NCBI RefSeq assembly: GCF_018139985.1
Contig: NZ_JAGSOU010000007.1
Coordinates: 62,001-126,000, forward strand
Source of the DNA: Actibacterium sp. MT2.3-13A
GTDB lineage: Bacteria; Pseudomonadota; Alphaproteobacteria; Rhodobacterales; Rhodobacteraceae
Reading direction: 5' to 3'
DNA: 64,000 bases
Numbering within the stretch: position 1 is the stretch's first letter; each line of letters starts with the position of its first letter. Of this stretch, positions 1 through 7,760 are shown one piece after another. The translations under genes were made by a program, and so were the position numbers. Under the pieces are notes generated by a model that saw only the letters and a list, made by a program, of their open reading frames with translations, made no database searches and was not told the DNA's origin.

Positions 1-59
1 CAATAGTTGCCCGCATCGGGCAGCGGGCCATAGGCGGTGGGTTCGTAGATCCGGCGCAT
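1..59 (-). CDS. Flavin-dependent amine/amino-acid oxidase, N-terminal fragment (runs off left edge)
   Basis: Only the first 19 codons lie in the window, read leftward from ATG at 59 and beginning MRRIYEPTAYGPLPDAGNY. The start lies one base beyond the TAG of the upstream ligase gene, so it is the last visible gene of the polyamine importer operon. A P-x-x-x-NY segment near the N-terminus is seen in DAO/PuuB-type flavin oxidases, and its position after a glutamylpolyamine-synthetase-like gene fits an oxidase of the gamma-glutamylated amine. No nucleotide-binding motif is visible because the gene is cut off, so the product assignment is an inference. Confidence 0.4.
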   Translation of the reverse strand, partial: MRRIYEPTAYGPLPDAGNY

Positions 60-60
60 C

Positions 61-1401
61 CTACAGGCGGCTCAGGTAATAGCGGTATTCCATCGGCGAA
101 ATGATCGTGGTCAGCTGGGCGATCTCGTCGCGGCGCACGGCGGCGTAGATGTCGCGATATTCCTCGCCGAAGATGCGGGCGGCGATATCTGAGGCGGCGA
201 AGCGTTCGACCGCCGTCGTCCAGTCCGCGGCCAGCGGCGTGGCGGGCGTGCTGTCGGGATCATCCAGCGGCAGGGGCAGGGGCGGTTTCGTCTCCAGCCC
301 GTGCATCATGCCGCCCAGCACCGCGGCCAGCACCAGATAGGGGTTGGCGTCGGCGCCGGAGATGCGGTGCTCCAGCCGTGCGCCGGGGCCGCTGGTCTCG
401 GGCAGGCGGATCGCGGCCGCGCGGTTGTCCAGCCCCCAGTCGGGGGCCGAGGGGGCGAAGCTGCCCGGCTGGAACCGCCGGTAGGAATTCATGTGCGGCG
501 CGAAGATCGCCTGCAGGTCGCGCATCGTGGTCAGAACGCCGGCCACCGCGTGCTGCAGGGTCTCGCCGACGCCCTCTTCGGCGGCGAAGATGTTGTTGCC
601 GTTGCGGTCCAGAACCGAGGCATGCACATGCAGCCCGTTGCCCGGCATGTCGGCATAGGGCTTGGCCATGAAGGTGGCCTCGAGCTCATGTTTCGCGGCC
701 ACGCCGCGCACCAGCCGGCGGAACAGGATGCCGGTTTCGGCCGCGGCCAGCACGTCGTCGGTGTGGTGGAAATTCACCTCGAACTGGCCGGCGCCGTATT
801 CCGCGATCAGCGTGTCGGTGGGCAGGCCCTGTTCCTCGGCCGCGGACAGGATGTCGTTGAGCACGGTTTCCTGCCGGGACAGCACCTCGAGGTCGTAGTT
901 CTGCGCGTCGGGCGAGCCCCAGGGCGGCGCCGGCGCGTCCGAAGGCTCGTCGCGCGGCTCCAGCAGGTAGAATTCCAGCTCGGTCGAGACCACGGGGCGC
1001 AGGCCGCGGGCGGAGAAGCCCTTGAGAACGGTCTTCAGCACCTGCCGGGGCGAGACCGAGCTGATCAGCCCGTCGTGGTCGGTCATCTCGACCAGCACCT
1101 GCGCGACCTGGTTCTCGGCCCAGGGCACGGGCTTCAGCGTGCCGGGCACCGGCACCAGCCGCCCGTCGGGATCGCCCACCGCGATGCCCAGCCCCGTCGC
1201 CTCGACCTCGTAGCCGAGGATGTTGGGCGCGTAGGTGGACATCGGCAGGCGCACCGCGCCGGTTTCGAACTTGTCGATGGAATCCGCCGGCAGCCACTTG
1301 CCACGCAGGATGGCGTTGAGGTCGCAGAGCATCAGCTCCAGCCGGTCGGGGGTGCCGTGTGCGGCGCAGAATTCGTCGAATTCGGTTTGGAAGAGGCTCA
1401 T
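61..1401 (-). CDS. Glutamine synthetase family protein, probable gamma-glutamylpolyamine synthetase
   Basis: A 446-residue cytoplasmic ligase of the glutamine-synthetase fold, predicted to join glutamate to an amine (putrescine or another polyamine) using ATP. The fold's active-site segments are present: TELEFYL near residue 140, AEYGAGQFEVN near 200, GNGLHVHAS near 255, and a C-terminal ARLEHRISGADANPYL stretch. The start ATG overlaps the TGA of potI by four bases (ATGA), indicating translational coupling within the putrescine import operon. It is shorter than true glutamine synthetase GlnA and lacks the adenylylation-loop context. A second paralogue sits at 6348. Whether the two differ in amine preference cannot be seen. 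Confidence 0.82.
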   Translation of the reverse strand: MSLFQTEFDEFCAAHGTPDRLELMLCDLNAILRGKWLPADSIDKFETGAVRLPMSTYAPNILGYEVEATGLGIAVGDPDGRLVPVPGTLKPVPWAENQVAQVLVEMTDHDGLISSVSPRQVLKTVLKGFSARGLRPVVSTELEFYLLEPRDEPSDAPAPPWGSPDAQNYDLEVLSRQETVLNDILSAAEEQGLPTDTLIAEYGAGQFEVNFHHTDDVLAAAETGILFRRLVRGVAAKHELEATFMAKPYADMPGNGLHVHASVLDRNGNNIFAAEEGVGETLQHAVAGVLTTMRDLQAIFAPHMNSYRRFQPGSFAPSAPDWGLDNRAAAIRLPETSGPGARLEHRISGADANPYLVLAAVLGGMMHGLETKPPLPLPLDDPDSTPATPLAADWTTAVERFAASDIAARIFGEEYRDIYAAVRRDEIAQLTTIISPMEYRYYLSRL

Positions 1402-2213
1402 GAATGAACAGCCTGTTGTTCGTCGCGGGCCTGGCGCGCGATCATGCGCTTGGAGACCAGCGAGGCGGTGATGACGCCCACCGCCACGATGCCGATCATG
1501 ATGGTGGACAGCGCGTTGATCTCGGGGCTGACGCCCAGTCGGACCGAGCTGAAGATCTTGATCGGCAGGGTGGTGGCGGAGGGGCCGGCCGTGAAGGAGG
1601 CGATCACCAGGTCGTCGAGCGACAGGGTGAAGGCCAGCAGCCAGCCGGAAATGACGGCGGGGGCGATGATGGGCAGGGTGACGCTTCGAAACGCGTCGAA
1701 GGGGGTGCAGCCGAGGTCGAGGGCGGCCTCCTCGATGGAGCGGTCGAAGCTGACCAGCCGCGAGCTGACCACCACCGAGACGTAGCACATGGAAAAGGTG
1801 GTATGGGCCAGAACGATGGTGAACACGCCGCGGTCGAGCCCGATCGAGATGAACAGCAGCAGCAGCGACAGGCCGGTGATCACCTCGGGCATCACCAGCG
1901 GCGCGTAGATCATGCCGGAGAACAGCGTGCGGCCGAAGAACCGCCCGCCGCGCACCATGACATAGGCCGCCATCGTGCCCAGAACCGTGGCCAGCGTCGA
2001 GGACGCCAGCCCCACCTTCAGCGTCACCCAGGCGGCGTCGAGGAAGGCCTCGTTGCGCAGCAACTCGCCATACCATTGGGTCGAAAAACCGGCCCAGACC
2101 GTGACCAGCTTCGAGGCGTTGAAGCTGAAGACGATCAGGATCAGCATCGGCAGGTAGAGGAAGGCGAAGCCCAGCGTAAGCGAGGTGGCGTTGAACCAGG
2201 TCAGGCGTCTCAT
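1398..2213 (-). CDS. potI: Putrescine ABC transporter inner-membrane permease PotI
   Basis: A 271-residue permease with about six hydrophobic segments and the ABC-permease EAA loop (EEAALDLGCTPFDAF) that contacts the ATPase. The N-terminal FNASKLVTVWAGFSTQWYGELL and the SGWLLAFTLSLDDLVIASF stretch are characteristic of the PotI/PotC family. With PotH it forms the membrane channel of a polyamine importer. ATG at 2213 overlaps the potH stop by four bases and its own stop overlaps the downstream ligase start in the same way. The putrescine assignment follows from resemblance to PotI and from the neighbouring glutamylputrescine-type enzymes. Confidence 0.9.
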   Translation of the reverse strand: MRRLTWFNATSLTLGFAFLYLPMLILIVFSFNASKLVTVWAGFSTQWYGELLRNEAFLDAAWVTLKVGLASSTLATVLGTMAAYVMVRGGRFFGRTLFSGMIYAPLVMPEVITGLSLLLLFISIGLDRGVFTIVLAHTTFSMCYVSVVVSSRLVSFDRSIEEAALDLGCTPFDAFRSVTLPIIAPAVISGWLLAFTLSLDDLVIASFTAGPSATTLPIKIFSSVRLGVSPEINALSTIMIGIVAVGVITASLVSKRMIARQARDEQQAVHS

Positions 2214-3121
2214 TGCTCGGCCTCCCGCTGCTTCTGCTCGTTGCGCTGGAACAGGATGATCGGGATCACCAGGATCATGAGCAGGATCACGGCCACGGCC
2301 GAGGCCACCGGCCAGTCGCGGTTGGAGAAGAACTCCTCCCACAGCACCTTGCCGATCATCAGCGTGCGCGACCCGCCCAGAAGCGAGGGGATCACGAATT
2401 CCCCGATCGCCGGGATGAACACCAGGAAACAGCCCGCGATCACCCCCGATTTCGACAGCGGCGCGGTGACCAGCCAGAACGCCTGCACGCGGGTGCAGCC
2501 CAGATCGGCCGCGGCCTCCAGCAGCGACGCGTCGAGCTTTTCCAGCGTGGCGTAGATCGGCAGGATCATGAAGGGCAGGTAGGTGTAGACGATGCCGATA
2601 TAGACGGCGGTGTTGGTGTTCAGGATGGTCAGCGGCTCCGCGGTCAGGCCGGTCCACATCAGGAACTGATTGAGGAACCCCTCCTGGCTGAGGATGCCCA
2701 TCCAGGCATAGACCCGGATCAGGAAACTGGTCCAGAACGGCAGGATCACCAGCATCATCAGCGTCGGGCGCCACTCATCCGGCGCGTTGGCCATGCCATA
2801 GGCGATGGGATAGCCCACCAGCAGCGTCAGCGCCGTGGAGATCACCGCGATCTTGAGGCTGGACAGGTAGGCCTTCCAGTAGAGGGCGTCCTGCGTCAGC
2901 CAGACGAAATTCTCGAAATCGAGCTCTCCGAGGAAATCCTGGAATCCGCTCCAGCCCGCAGAGGGGTCCAGAGTGGGCGTGTAGGGCGGTATCGACACCG
3001 CGTAGTCGCTCAGCGAGATCTTGAGCACGATGCCGAAGGGCACCATGAACAGCAGCATCAGCCACAGGTAGGGCACGGCGACGACGATCCGCCCGCGCAG
3101 TCTGTCTCCCCAGCCGGTCAT
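2210..3121 (-). CDS. potH: Putrescine ABC transporter inner-membrane permease PotH
   Basis: A 303-residue permease, partner of PotI. It starts with a short cytoplasmic tail and a VPYLWLMLLFMVPFGIVLKI first membrane helix typical of PotH, carries the long periplasmic loop containing IPPYTPTLDP, the EAA loop EAAADLGCTRVQAFW, and the diagnostic C-terminal FFSNRDWPVASAVAV segment. The start ATG at 3121 overlaps the potG stop by four bases. The order potF-potG-potH-potI matches the E. coli putrescine importer. Confidence 0.9.
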   Translation of the reverse strand: MTGWGDRLRGRIVVAVPYLWLMLLFMVPFGIVLKISLSDYAVSIPPYTPTLDPSAGWSGFQDFLGELDFENFVWLTQDALYWKAYLSSLKIAVISTALTLLVGYPIAYGMANAPDEWRPTLMMLVILPFWTSFLIRVYAWMGILSQEGFLNQFLMWTGLTAEPLTILNTNTAVYIGIVYTYLPFMILPIYATLEKLDASLLEAAADLGCTRVQAFWLVTAPLSKSGVIAGCFLVFIPAIGEFVIPSLLGGSRTLMIGKVLWEEFFSNRDWPVASAVAVILLMILVIPIILFQRNEQKQREAEQ

Positions 3122-4245
3122 TGCGTCAGCACCACGCCGGCGGTGGCGGTCCAGCCGAGCCAGACCTCGTCCTCCCAGGTGAAGCTGCGCCGCGCGATGC
3201 GCCGGTCGTTGGCGGTCTGCGCCTTGATCACATGGCCCGAGGGCAGCGCGACATGATAGGTCGAGATGTTGCCGAGATAGGCGATGTCGAGGATCCGGCC
3301 GCGCACCGCGTTGGGCAGATCCTCGGGGCGGTCCCTGCAGATCGCCACCTTTTCGGGGCGGATGGCGAAGGTTATCCGCGCGCCCGCCTCCACCGCGCCG
3401 GCGGGGGTGGCGATGATGCCGGGCTGGCCCTCGGCCCATTCGATGGAAACCCGGTCGTCCCCGGCGGGATAGGCGTTGCCCTCGATCAGGTTCACGTCGC
3501 CGATGAAATCGGCCACATAGACGCAATTGGGGGTTTCGTAGATGCGGTCGGGCGTGTCCACCTGGATGACCTTGCCGTGGTCCATCACCGCGACGCGGCT
3601 GGCCACGGTCATCGCCTCCTCCTGGTCGTGGGTCACGATCACGAAGGTGGTGCCGGTCTTTTCCTGGATGTCCATCAGCTCGAACTGGGTTTCCTCGCGC
3701 AGCTTGCGGTCGAGTGCGCCCAGCGGCTCGTCGAGCAGAAGCAGTTTCGGCGCCTTGGCCAGGCTGCGCGCCAGCGCCACGCGCTGGCGCTGCCCACCCG
3801 AGATCTGGTGCGGCTTGCGGCGCGCGAATTTCTGGAGCTGGACCATCTTCAGCATCTGTTCGACGCGCGCGGCGATCTCGTCTCGGGACATGTCCGAGCG
3901 TTTCAGCCCGAAGGCGATGTTGTCATAGACCGTCAGATGCGGGAACAGCGCGTAGGACTGGAACATCATGTTCACCTCGCGCTTGTGCGGCGGCACCGGC
4001 GAGATGTCCTTGCCGTCCAGGGTAATGGTGCCCTCGGTCGGCGCCTCGAAGCCCGCCAGCATCCGCATCAAGGTGGTCTTGCCGCAGCCCGACGGACCCA
4101 GCAGCGCGAAGAACTCGCGCCGGAAGATGTCCAGCGTCAGATCGTCGATGGCGGTAAAATCCCCGAAACGCTTGGTGACGTTTCGGAACTGGATCAGCGG
4201 TTTTTCATTGGGGTCCGCCCAGGGGGCGAAAACGGATTGTGCCAT
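3118..4245 (-). CDS. potG: Putrescine ABC transporter ATP-binding protein PotG
   Basis: A 375-residue ATPase that energises polyamine uptake. Walker A is GPSGCGKT with the lysine at residue 56. The ABC signature SGGQRQRVALARS, Walker B LLLLDEP and the switch histidine in VTHDQEEAM are all intact, followed by a C-terminal TOBE-like regulatory domain (about residues 280-370). ATG at 4245 is preceded by an AAGGGA ribosome-binding site and lies just downstream of a strong hairpin that separates it from potF. Length agrees with PotG/PotA. Confidence 0.9.
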   Translation of the reverse strand: MAQSVFAPWADPNEKPLIQFRNVTKRFGDFTAIDDLTLDIFRREFFALLGPSGCGKTTLMRMLAGFEAPTEGTITLDGKDISPVPPHKREVNMMFQSYALFPHLTVYDNIAFGLKRSDMSRDEIAARVEQMLKMVQLQKFARRKPHQISGGQRQRVALARSLAKAPKLLLLDEPLGALDRKLREETQFELMDIQEKTGTTFVIVTHDQEEAMTVASRVAVMDHGKVIQVDTPDRIYETPNCVYVADFIGDVNLIEGNAYPAGDDRVSIEWAEGQPGIIATPAGAVEAGARITFAIRPEKVAICRDRPEDLPNAVRGRILDIAYLGNISTYHVALPSGHVIKAQTANDRRIARRSFTWEDEVWLGWTATAGVVLTQ

Positions 4246-4265
4246 GATGGTCCCTTGGCAAGAAA

Positions 4266-4292
4266 CGGCCCGCGCCGATGCGGCGCGGGCCG
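4266..4292 (-). promoter_or_regulatory. Intercistronic hairpin between potF and potG
   Basis: A perfect 11-bp GC-rich inverted repeat (arms 4266-4276 and 4282-4292, loop 4277-4281) lies in the 65-bp gap after potF. On the transcribed strand it is followed by TTTCTT. It is likely a partial terminator or 3'-end stabiliser that lets the binding protein be made in excess over the membrane subunits. Hairpins in the same position follow the binding-protein genes at 42654 and 50646. Confidence 0.6.
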
Positions 4293-4310
4293 GATGGGCC
4301 GTGAGTGGGG

Positions 4311-5396
4311 TCAGGTGCCCGATTTGATCTTGGTCCACAGCCGCGTCACGACGCGCTGCACCTTGGCCGGGTAGGGCCGCGTGGTGAACAGGTTCTCCAG
4401 CGTCGCCGCGTCGGGGTAGATCGCCGGGTCGCCGATGACGTCCTCGAGCAGGAACTCCTGCGAGGCCTTGTTGCCATTGGCGTAGTAGACGTAGTTCGAC
4501 GCCGCCGCCATGTTCTGCGCGTCCATGATGAAGTTCAGGAACACATGCGCGCCATCGGGGTTCGGCGCGTCGGTCGGGATCGCCATCTGGTCGAACCACA
4601 TCTGCGCCCCCTCGACCGGGGCGTTATAGGCGATCTCGACGCCGTTGTCTGCCTCCACGGCGCGGTCGCGCGCCTGCAGCACGTCGCCCGACCAGCCCAC
4701 CGCCACGCAGATATCGCCGTTGGCCAGCGCGTTGATGTATTCCGAGCTGTGGAACTTCTGGATGTAGGGGCGCACGGCCATGAACACGGCCTCGGCCTTG
4801 GCGATGACGTCCGGGTCGTGGCTGTCGGGATCCTCGCCGATGTATTTCAGCGCGGCCGGGATCATCTCGGCCGGCGCATCCAGGAAATACACGCCGCATC
4901 CGGCCAGCTTTTCCATGTTGGCCGGGTCGAAGACCAGCGCCAGCGAGTTGATCGGCGCGTCCTCGCCCAGGGCCTCTTTCACCTTGCCGACGTTCACGCC
5001 GATGCCGGTGGTGCCCCACATGTAGTTGATCGAGTATTCGTTGCCGGGGTCGTATTGCGCGGTGCGCTTCTCGACCACGTCCCACATGTTCGCGATGTTG
5101 GGCAGCTTCGACTTGTCGAGCTTCTGGAAGGCGCCGGCCTCGATCTGGCGCTGCAGGAACGTGCCCGAGGGGACCACGACGTCGTAGCCCGAGCCCCCGG
5201 CGAGCATCTTGGTTTCCAGCACCTCGTTGCTGTCGAACACGTCGTAGATCAGCTCCAGTCCGGTCTCTTCCTCGAACTTGGTAAGCAGTTCCTCGTCGAT
5301 GTAGTCCGACCAGTTGTAGACGCGGACCTGTTCGGCAGCCGCGGCGGTGGCGCCCACCGACAAGGTCAGCGCCAGCGTGGCAATCGTCGGTTTCAT
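4311..5396 (-). CDS. potF: Periplasmic putrescine-binding protein PotF
   Basis: A 361-residue extracytoplasmic solute-binding protein. Residues 1 to about 21 form a Sec signal peptide (MKPTIATLALTLSVGATAAAA), followed by VRVYNWSDYIDEELLTKFEE, the conserved opening of PotD/PotF proteins, and later by WGTTGIGVNV and ICVAVGWSGDVLQA, which in this family contribute to the polyamine site. It delivers putrescine or a related diamine to PotGHI. It is the first gene of the leftward operon, preceded by GGGAG, a 16-bp palindrome and a possible sigma-70 promoter. Confidence 0.9.
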   Translation of the reverse strand: MKPTIATLALTLSVGATAAAAEQVRVYNWSDYIDEELLTKFEEETGLELIYDVFDSNEVLETKMLAGGSGYDVVVPSGTFLQRQIEAGAFQKLDKSKLPNIANMWDVVEKRTAQYDPGNEYSINYMWGTTGIGVNVGKVKEALGEDAPINSLALVFDPANMEKLAGCGVYFLDAPAEMIPAALKYIGEDPDSHDPDVIAKAEAVFMAVRPYIQKFHSSEYINALANGDICVAVGWSGDVLQARDRAVEADNGVEIAYNAPVEGAQMWFDQMAIPTDAPNPDGAHVFLNFIMDAQNMAAASNYVYYANGNKASQEFLLEDVIGDPAIYPDAATLENLFTTRPYPAKVQRVVTRLWTKIKSGT

Positions 5397-5435
5397 TAGG
5401 TAACTCCCTGTTGTTTCTCATGCGCCCTTTGGGAT

Positions 5436-5451
5436 GCATTTGATCAAATGC
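5436..5451. promoter_or_regulatory. 16-bp perfect palindrome, probable operator for the polyamine GntR regulator
   Basis: GCATTTGATCAAATGC is a perfect 16-bp palindrome 39 bp upstream of the potF start codon. The core TTTGATCAAA recurs at 6216-6225 before the puuA-like gene, with the GntR/FCD regulator gene lying between the two sites. It sits downstream of a candidate potF promoter, so binding would block elongation or initiation. FCD regulators typically bind short symmetric sites and release them on binding a carboxylate or amine ligand. The ligand here is unknown. Confidence 0.6.
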
Positions 5452-5470
5452 GTCGATTCGGCGCAAGATG

Positions 5471-5498
5471 AGATTAGGAACGCGCAAATTGCTGACAA
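5471..5498 (-). promoter_or_regulatory. Candidate sigma-70 promoter of potFGHI
   Basis: On the minus strand TTGTCA (5493-5498) and TAATCT (5471-5476) are separated by 16 bp, placing transcription start near 5464 and the palindrome at 5436-5451 just downstream. It is a plausible weak-consensus promoter, assigned by eye only. Confidence 0.35.
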
Positions 5499-5561
5499 AG
5501 GCAAGCCCGCGCCTTACAGTCCAACCTCCGTGAACAGACGGAAGCCAGGGAAGCCAGAGCC

Positions 5562-6215
5562 GTGACCGCGACCGACGCCAAGAGACCCGAACACGAAGCG
5601 ATCTATCAGCGCATCCGGGACATGATCCTGTTCGGCGAGGTTGCGCCGGGGCAGGGCGTGACCATCCTGGGGCTGACCGAGAAACTGGGCGCGGGCATGA
5701 CCCCGGTGCGCGAGGCGATCCGGCGCCTGACGGCCGAGGGCGCGCTGGAGGCGCAGGGCAACCGCCGCGTCATCGTGCCCGTGATGACCTTGGAAAAACT
5801 GGACCAGATCGAATTCGCGCGGCTGTCGATCGAGCCCCGTCTGGCCGAAATCGCCGCTCAAAAACAGGGCCCCGGCCTGGTTTCCGACCTGCGCGCCCTC
5901 GATGCCCAGGTCGATGCCGCCATCGAGGTGGGCAGCGTCGAGCAATATCTCGAGCAGAACTACAGGTTCCATTTCCGCCTCTATGCCGAGGCGCGGGCGA
6001 GCATCCTTCAGAAGATCGCGCTTTCGCTGTGGCTCCAGGCCGGGCCGTCGCTGCGAATCGTCTGTGGGCGCTACGGCACCTCGAACCTGCCCGACAAGCA
6101 TGACGAGGCCATGGCCGCGTTGGCCGCGGGCGATGCCGCCGGCGCCGCTCAGGCCATCTCCGAGGACATCCGCCAGGGTCTCGATCAGGTGCGTGCGACC
6201 CTCGCGCGCTCCTAG
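5562..6215 (+). CDS. GntR-family transcriptional regulator, FCD subfamily (polyamine locus)
   Basis: A 217-residue one-component regulator: an N-terminal winged helix (about residues 8-70, including TPVREAIRRLTAEGALEA, the recognition-helix region) followed by an all-helical FCD ligand domain in which histidines such as H139 and H171 may bind a metal or ligand. Start is GTG at 5562. It lies between the importer operon (leftward) and the catabolic genes (rightward), and each promoter has a TTTGATCAAA palindrome. It is therefore very probably the local, perhaps substrate-inducible, repressor. Ligand identity is an inference (putrescine or a glutamylated intermediate). Confidence 0.85.
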   Translation: MTATDAKRPEHEAIYQRIRDMILFGEVAPGQGVTILGLTEKLGAGMTPVREAIRRLTAEGALEAQGNRRVIVPVMTLEKLDQIEFARLSIEPRLAEIAAQKQGPGLVSDLRALDAQVDAAIEVGSVEQYLEQNYRFHFRLYAEARASILQKIALSLWLQAGPSLRIVCGRYGTSNLPDKHDEAMAALAAGDAAGAAQAISEDIRQGLDQVRATLARS

Positions 6216-6225
6216 TTTGATCAAA
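6216..6225. promoter_or_regulatory. TTTGATCAAA palindrome, second operator of the polyamine regulator
   Basis: TTTGATCAAA starts one base after the regulator stop codon, immediately upstream of a TTGACA -35 hexamer (6230-6235). It shares its whole 10-bp core with the palindrome before potF, which argues for one regulator acting on both units. Confidence 0.55.
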
Positions 6226-6229
6226 TTTA

Positions 6230-6259
6230 TTGACAGCGCCTGAAATCTGGGCGCATTGT
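6230..6259 (+). promoter_or_regulatory. Candidate promoter of puuA-spuC-puuB
   Basis: A consensus TTGACA at 6230-6235 is followed after 18 bp by CATTGT (6254-6259), a poor but possible -10 element. This would give a leader of about 80 nt before the ATG at 6348 and argues against the upstream in-frame GTG at 6258 as the translation start. Confidence 0.4.
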
Positions 6260-6347
6260 GAAGTCGAGCCGCGGCCGGGGCGGGTGCGGGCGCAGCCCGA
6301 TTCGCCGATCCGGCGCGGAAATCGGCTTTCGAACGGGGACCCGGCAG

Positions 6348-7736
6348 ATGGATCACGCGCAGACATCCAAAGCCCGCGGCGCATGGATCGACGCGCTGCC
6401 GCCGGCCTTTCTCGACTATCTCGGCACCCGTCGCCTGGAAGAGGTGGAGTGCATCATCCCCGACATCGCGGGCATGTCGCGGGGCAAGGCGATGCCGTCC
6501 TACAAATTCACCCCGGAGGAGACCTTCTTCCTGCCGATCTCGCTGTTCTACCAGACCATCTCGGGCGAATATGTGGACATGGAGATCGAGGGTCAGTGGC
6601 TGGAGCGCGACGTGGTGCTGCGCCCCGACATGGCCACCGCCACGGCCGTGCCCTGGGCCGAGGATGCGACGCTGCAGGTGATCTGCGACCTGGAGACCCG
6701 CGAGGGCGCGCCGCTGCCGATCGCGCCGCGCAACGTGCTCAAGCGCGTCCTCGGCCTCTATGCCGAACGCGGCTGGCAGCCGGTGGTCGCGCCCGAGCTG
6801 GAGTTCTACCTCACCAAGCCCAATATCGACCCCAACGAACCGATCGAGCCGCCGCTCGGCCGCACCGGGCGCAAGGGCGCCAGCCGACAGGCCTATTCGA
6901 TGGTGGCGGTCGATGAATATGGCGAGGTGATCGACACGATCTACGATTTCGCCGAGGCCCAGGGTCTGCAGATCGACACCGTGATCCAGGAGGGCGGCGC
7001 CGGCCAGATCGAGATCAACCTGCGCCACGGCGACCCGCTGTCGCTGGCCGACCAGGTGTTCTATTTCAAGCGAACGATCCGCGAGGCGGCGCTGAAGAAC
7101 GGCGTCTTCGCCACCTTCATGGCCAAGCCGATGCGCGACGAGCCCGGCAGCGCCATGCATATCCACCAAAGCGTGATCGACCTTGCGTCCGGGCGGAACA
7201 TCTTCTCCGCCGCGGATGGCGGCGAGACCGACGCCTTCCGCCATTTCATCGGAGGGTCGCAGGATTACCTGCTGTCGGCGGTGCCGCTGCTGGCGCCCTA
7301 CGTCAATTCCTATCGCCGCTTCACCGCCGAGGGCATGAGCGCGCCGTCGAACCTGGAATGGGCCAGCGACAACCGCACCACCGGCCTGCGGATCCCGACC
7401 TCGGACGCGCAGGCGCGGCGGGTGGAGAACCGCGTGATCGGGATCGACTGCAACCCCTATCTGGCGATCGCCGCCAGTCTGGCCTGCGGCTATCTGGGCA
7501 TGGTGAACCGCACCGCGCCGCGCCCGCCCGCCCAGCACGAGGTCTGGGAAAGCGAGGTCAGCCTGCCCGTGGTCCTGGGCGACGCCCTGGACCTGTTCGA
7601 GGAGGGCGCTGAGCTGCGCGCCGTTCTGGGCGAGGAGTTCTGCCAGCTCTACGGCGACATCAAACGCGCCGAATACGAGGAATACCAGCGCGAGATCTCG
7701 CCCTGGGAGCGTCAGCATCTGCTGCTGAACGCCTGA
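6348..7736 (+). CDS. puuA: Gamma-glutamylputrescine synthetase-like ligase
   Basis: A 462-residue glutamine-synthetase-fold enzyme close in length to E. coli PuuA (472 aa), predicted to condense glutamate with putrescine at the expense of ATP, the first step of the glutamylated putrescine route. Active-site segments include APELEFYLTKP, IQEGGAGQIEINLRHGD, SAMHIHQSV and RRVENRVIGIDCNPYLAIAA. I chose ATG at 6348 because the longer frame from GTG 6258 would overlap the promoter. It is followed after 24 bp by the aminotransferase gene. Being paralogous to the ligase at 61-1401, it may handle a different amine. Confidence 0.85.
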   Translation: MDHAQTSKARGAWIDALPPAFLDYLGTRRLEEVECIIPDIAGMSRGKAMPSYKFTPEETFFLPISLFYQTISGEYVDMEIEGQWLERDVVLRPDMATATAVPWAEDATLQVICDLETREGAPLPIAPRNVLKRVLGLYAERGWQPVVAPELEFYLTKPNIDPNEPIEPPLGRTGRKGASRQAYSMVAVDEYGEVIDTIYDFAEAQGLQIDTVIQEGGAGQIEINLRHGDPLSLADQVFYFKRTIREAALKNGVFATFMAKPMRDEPGSAMHIHQSVIDLASGRNIFSAADGGETDAFRHFIGGSQDYLLSAVPLLAPYVNSYRRFTAEGMSAPSNLEWASDNRTTGLRIPTSDAQARRVENRVIGIDCNPYLAIAASLACGYLGMVNRTAPRPPAQHEVWESEVSLPVVLGDALDLFEEGAELRAVLGEEFCQLYGDIKRAEYEEYQREISPWERQHLLLNA

Positions 7737-7760
7737 ACCGATCTATCGAGGACCGAAGAG

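Noticed and set aside
6258-6347. Upstream in-frame GTG extension of the puuA-like gene
   Set aside because: The added 30 residues are Arg/Gly-rich, not seen in the family, and overlap the likely promoter.
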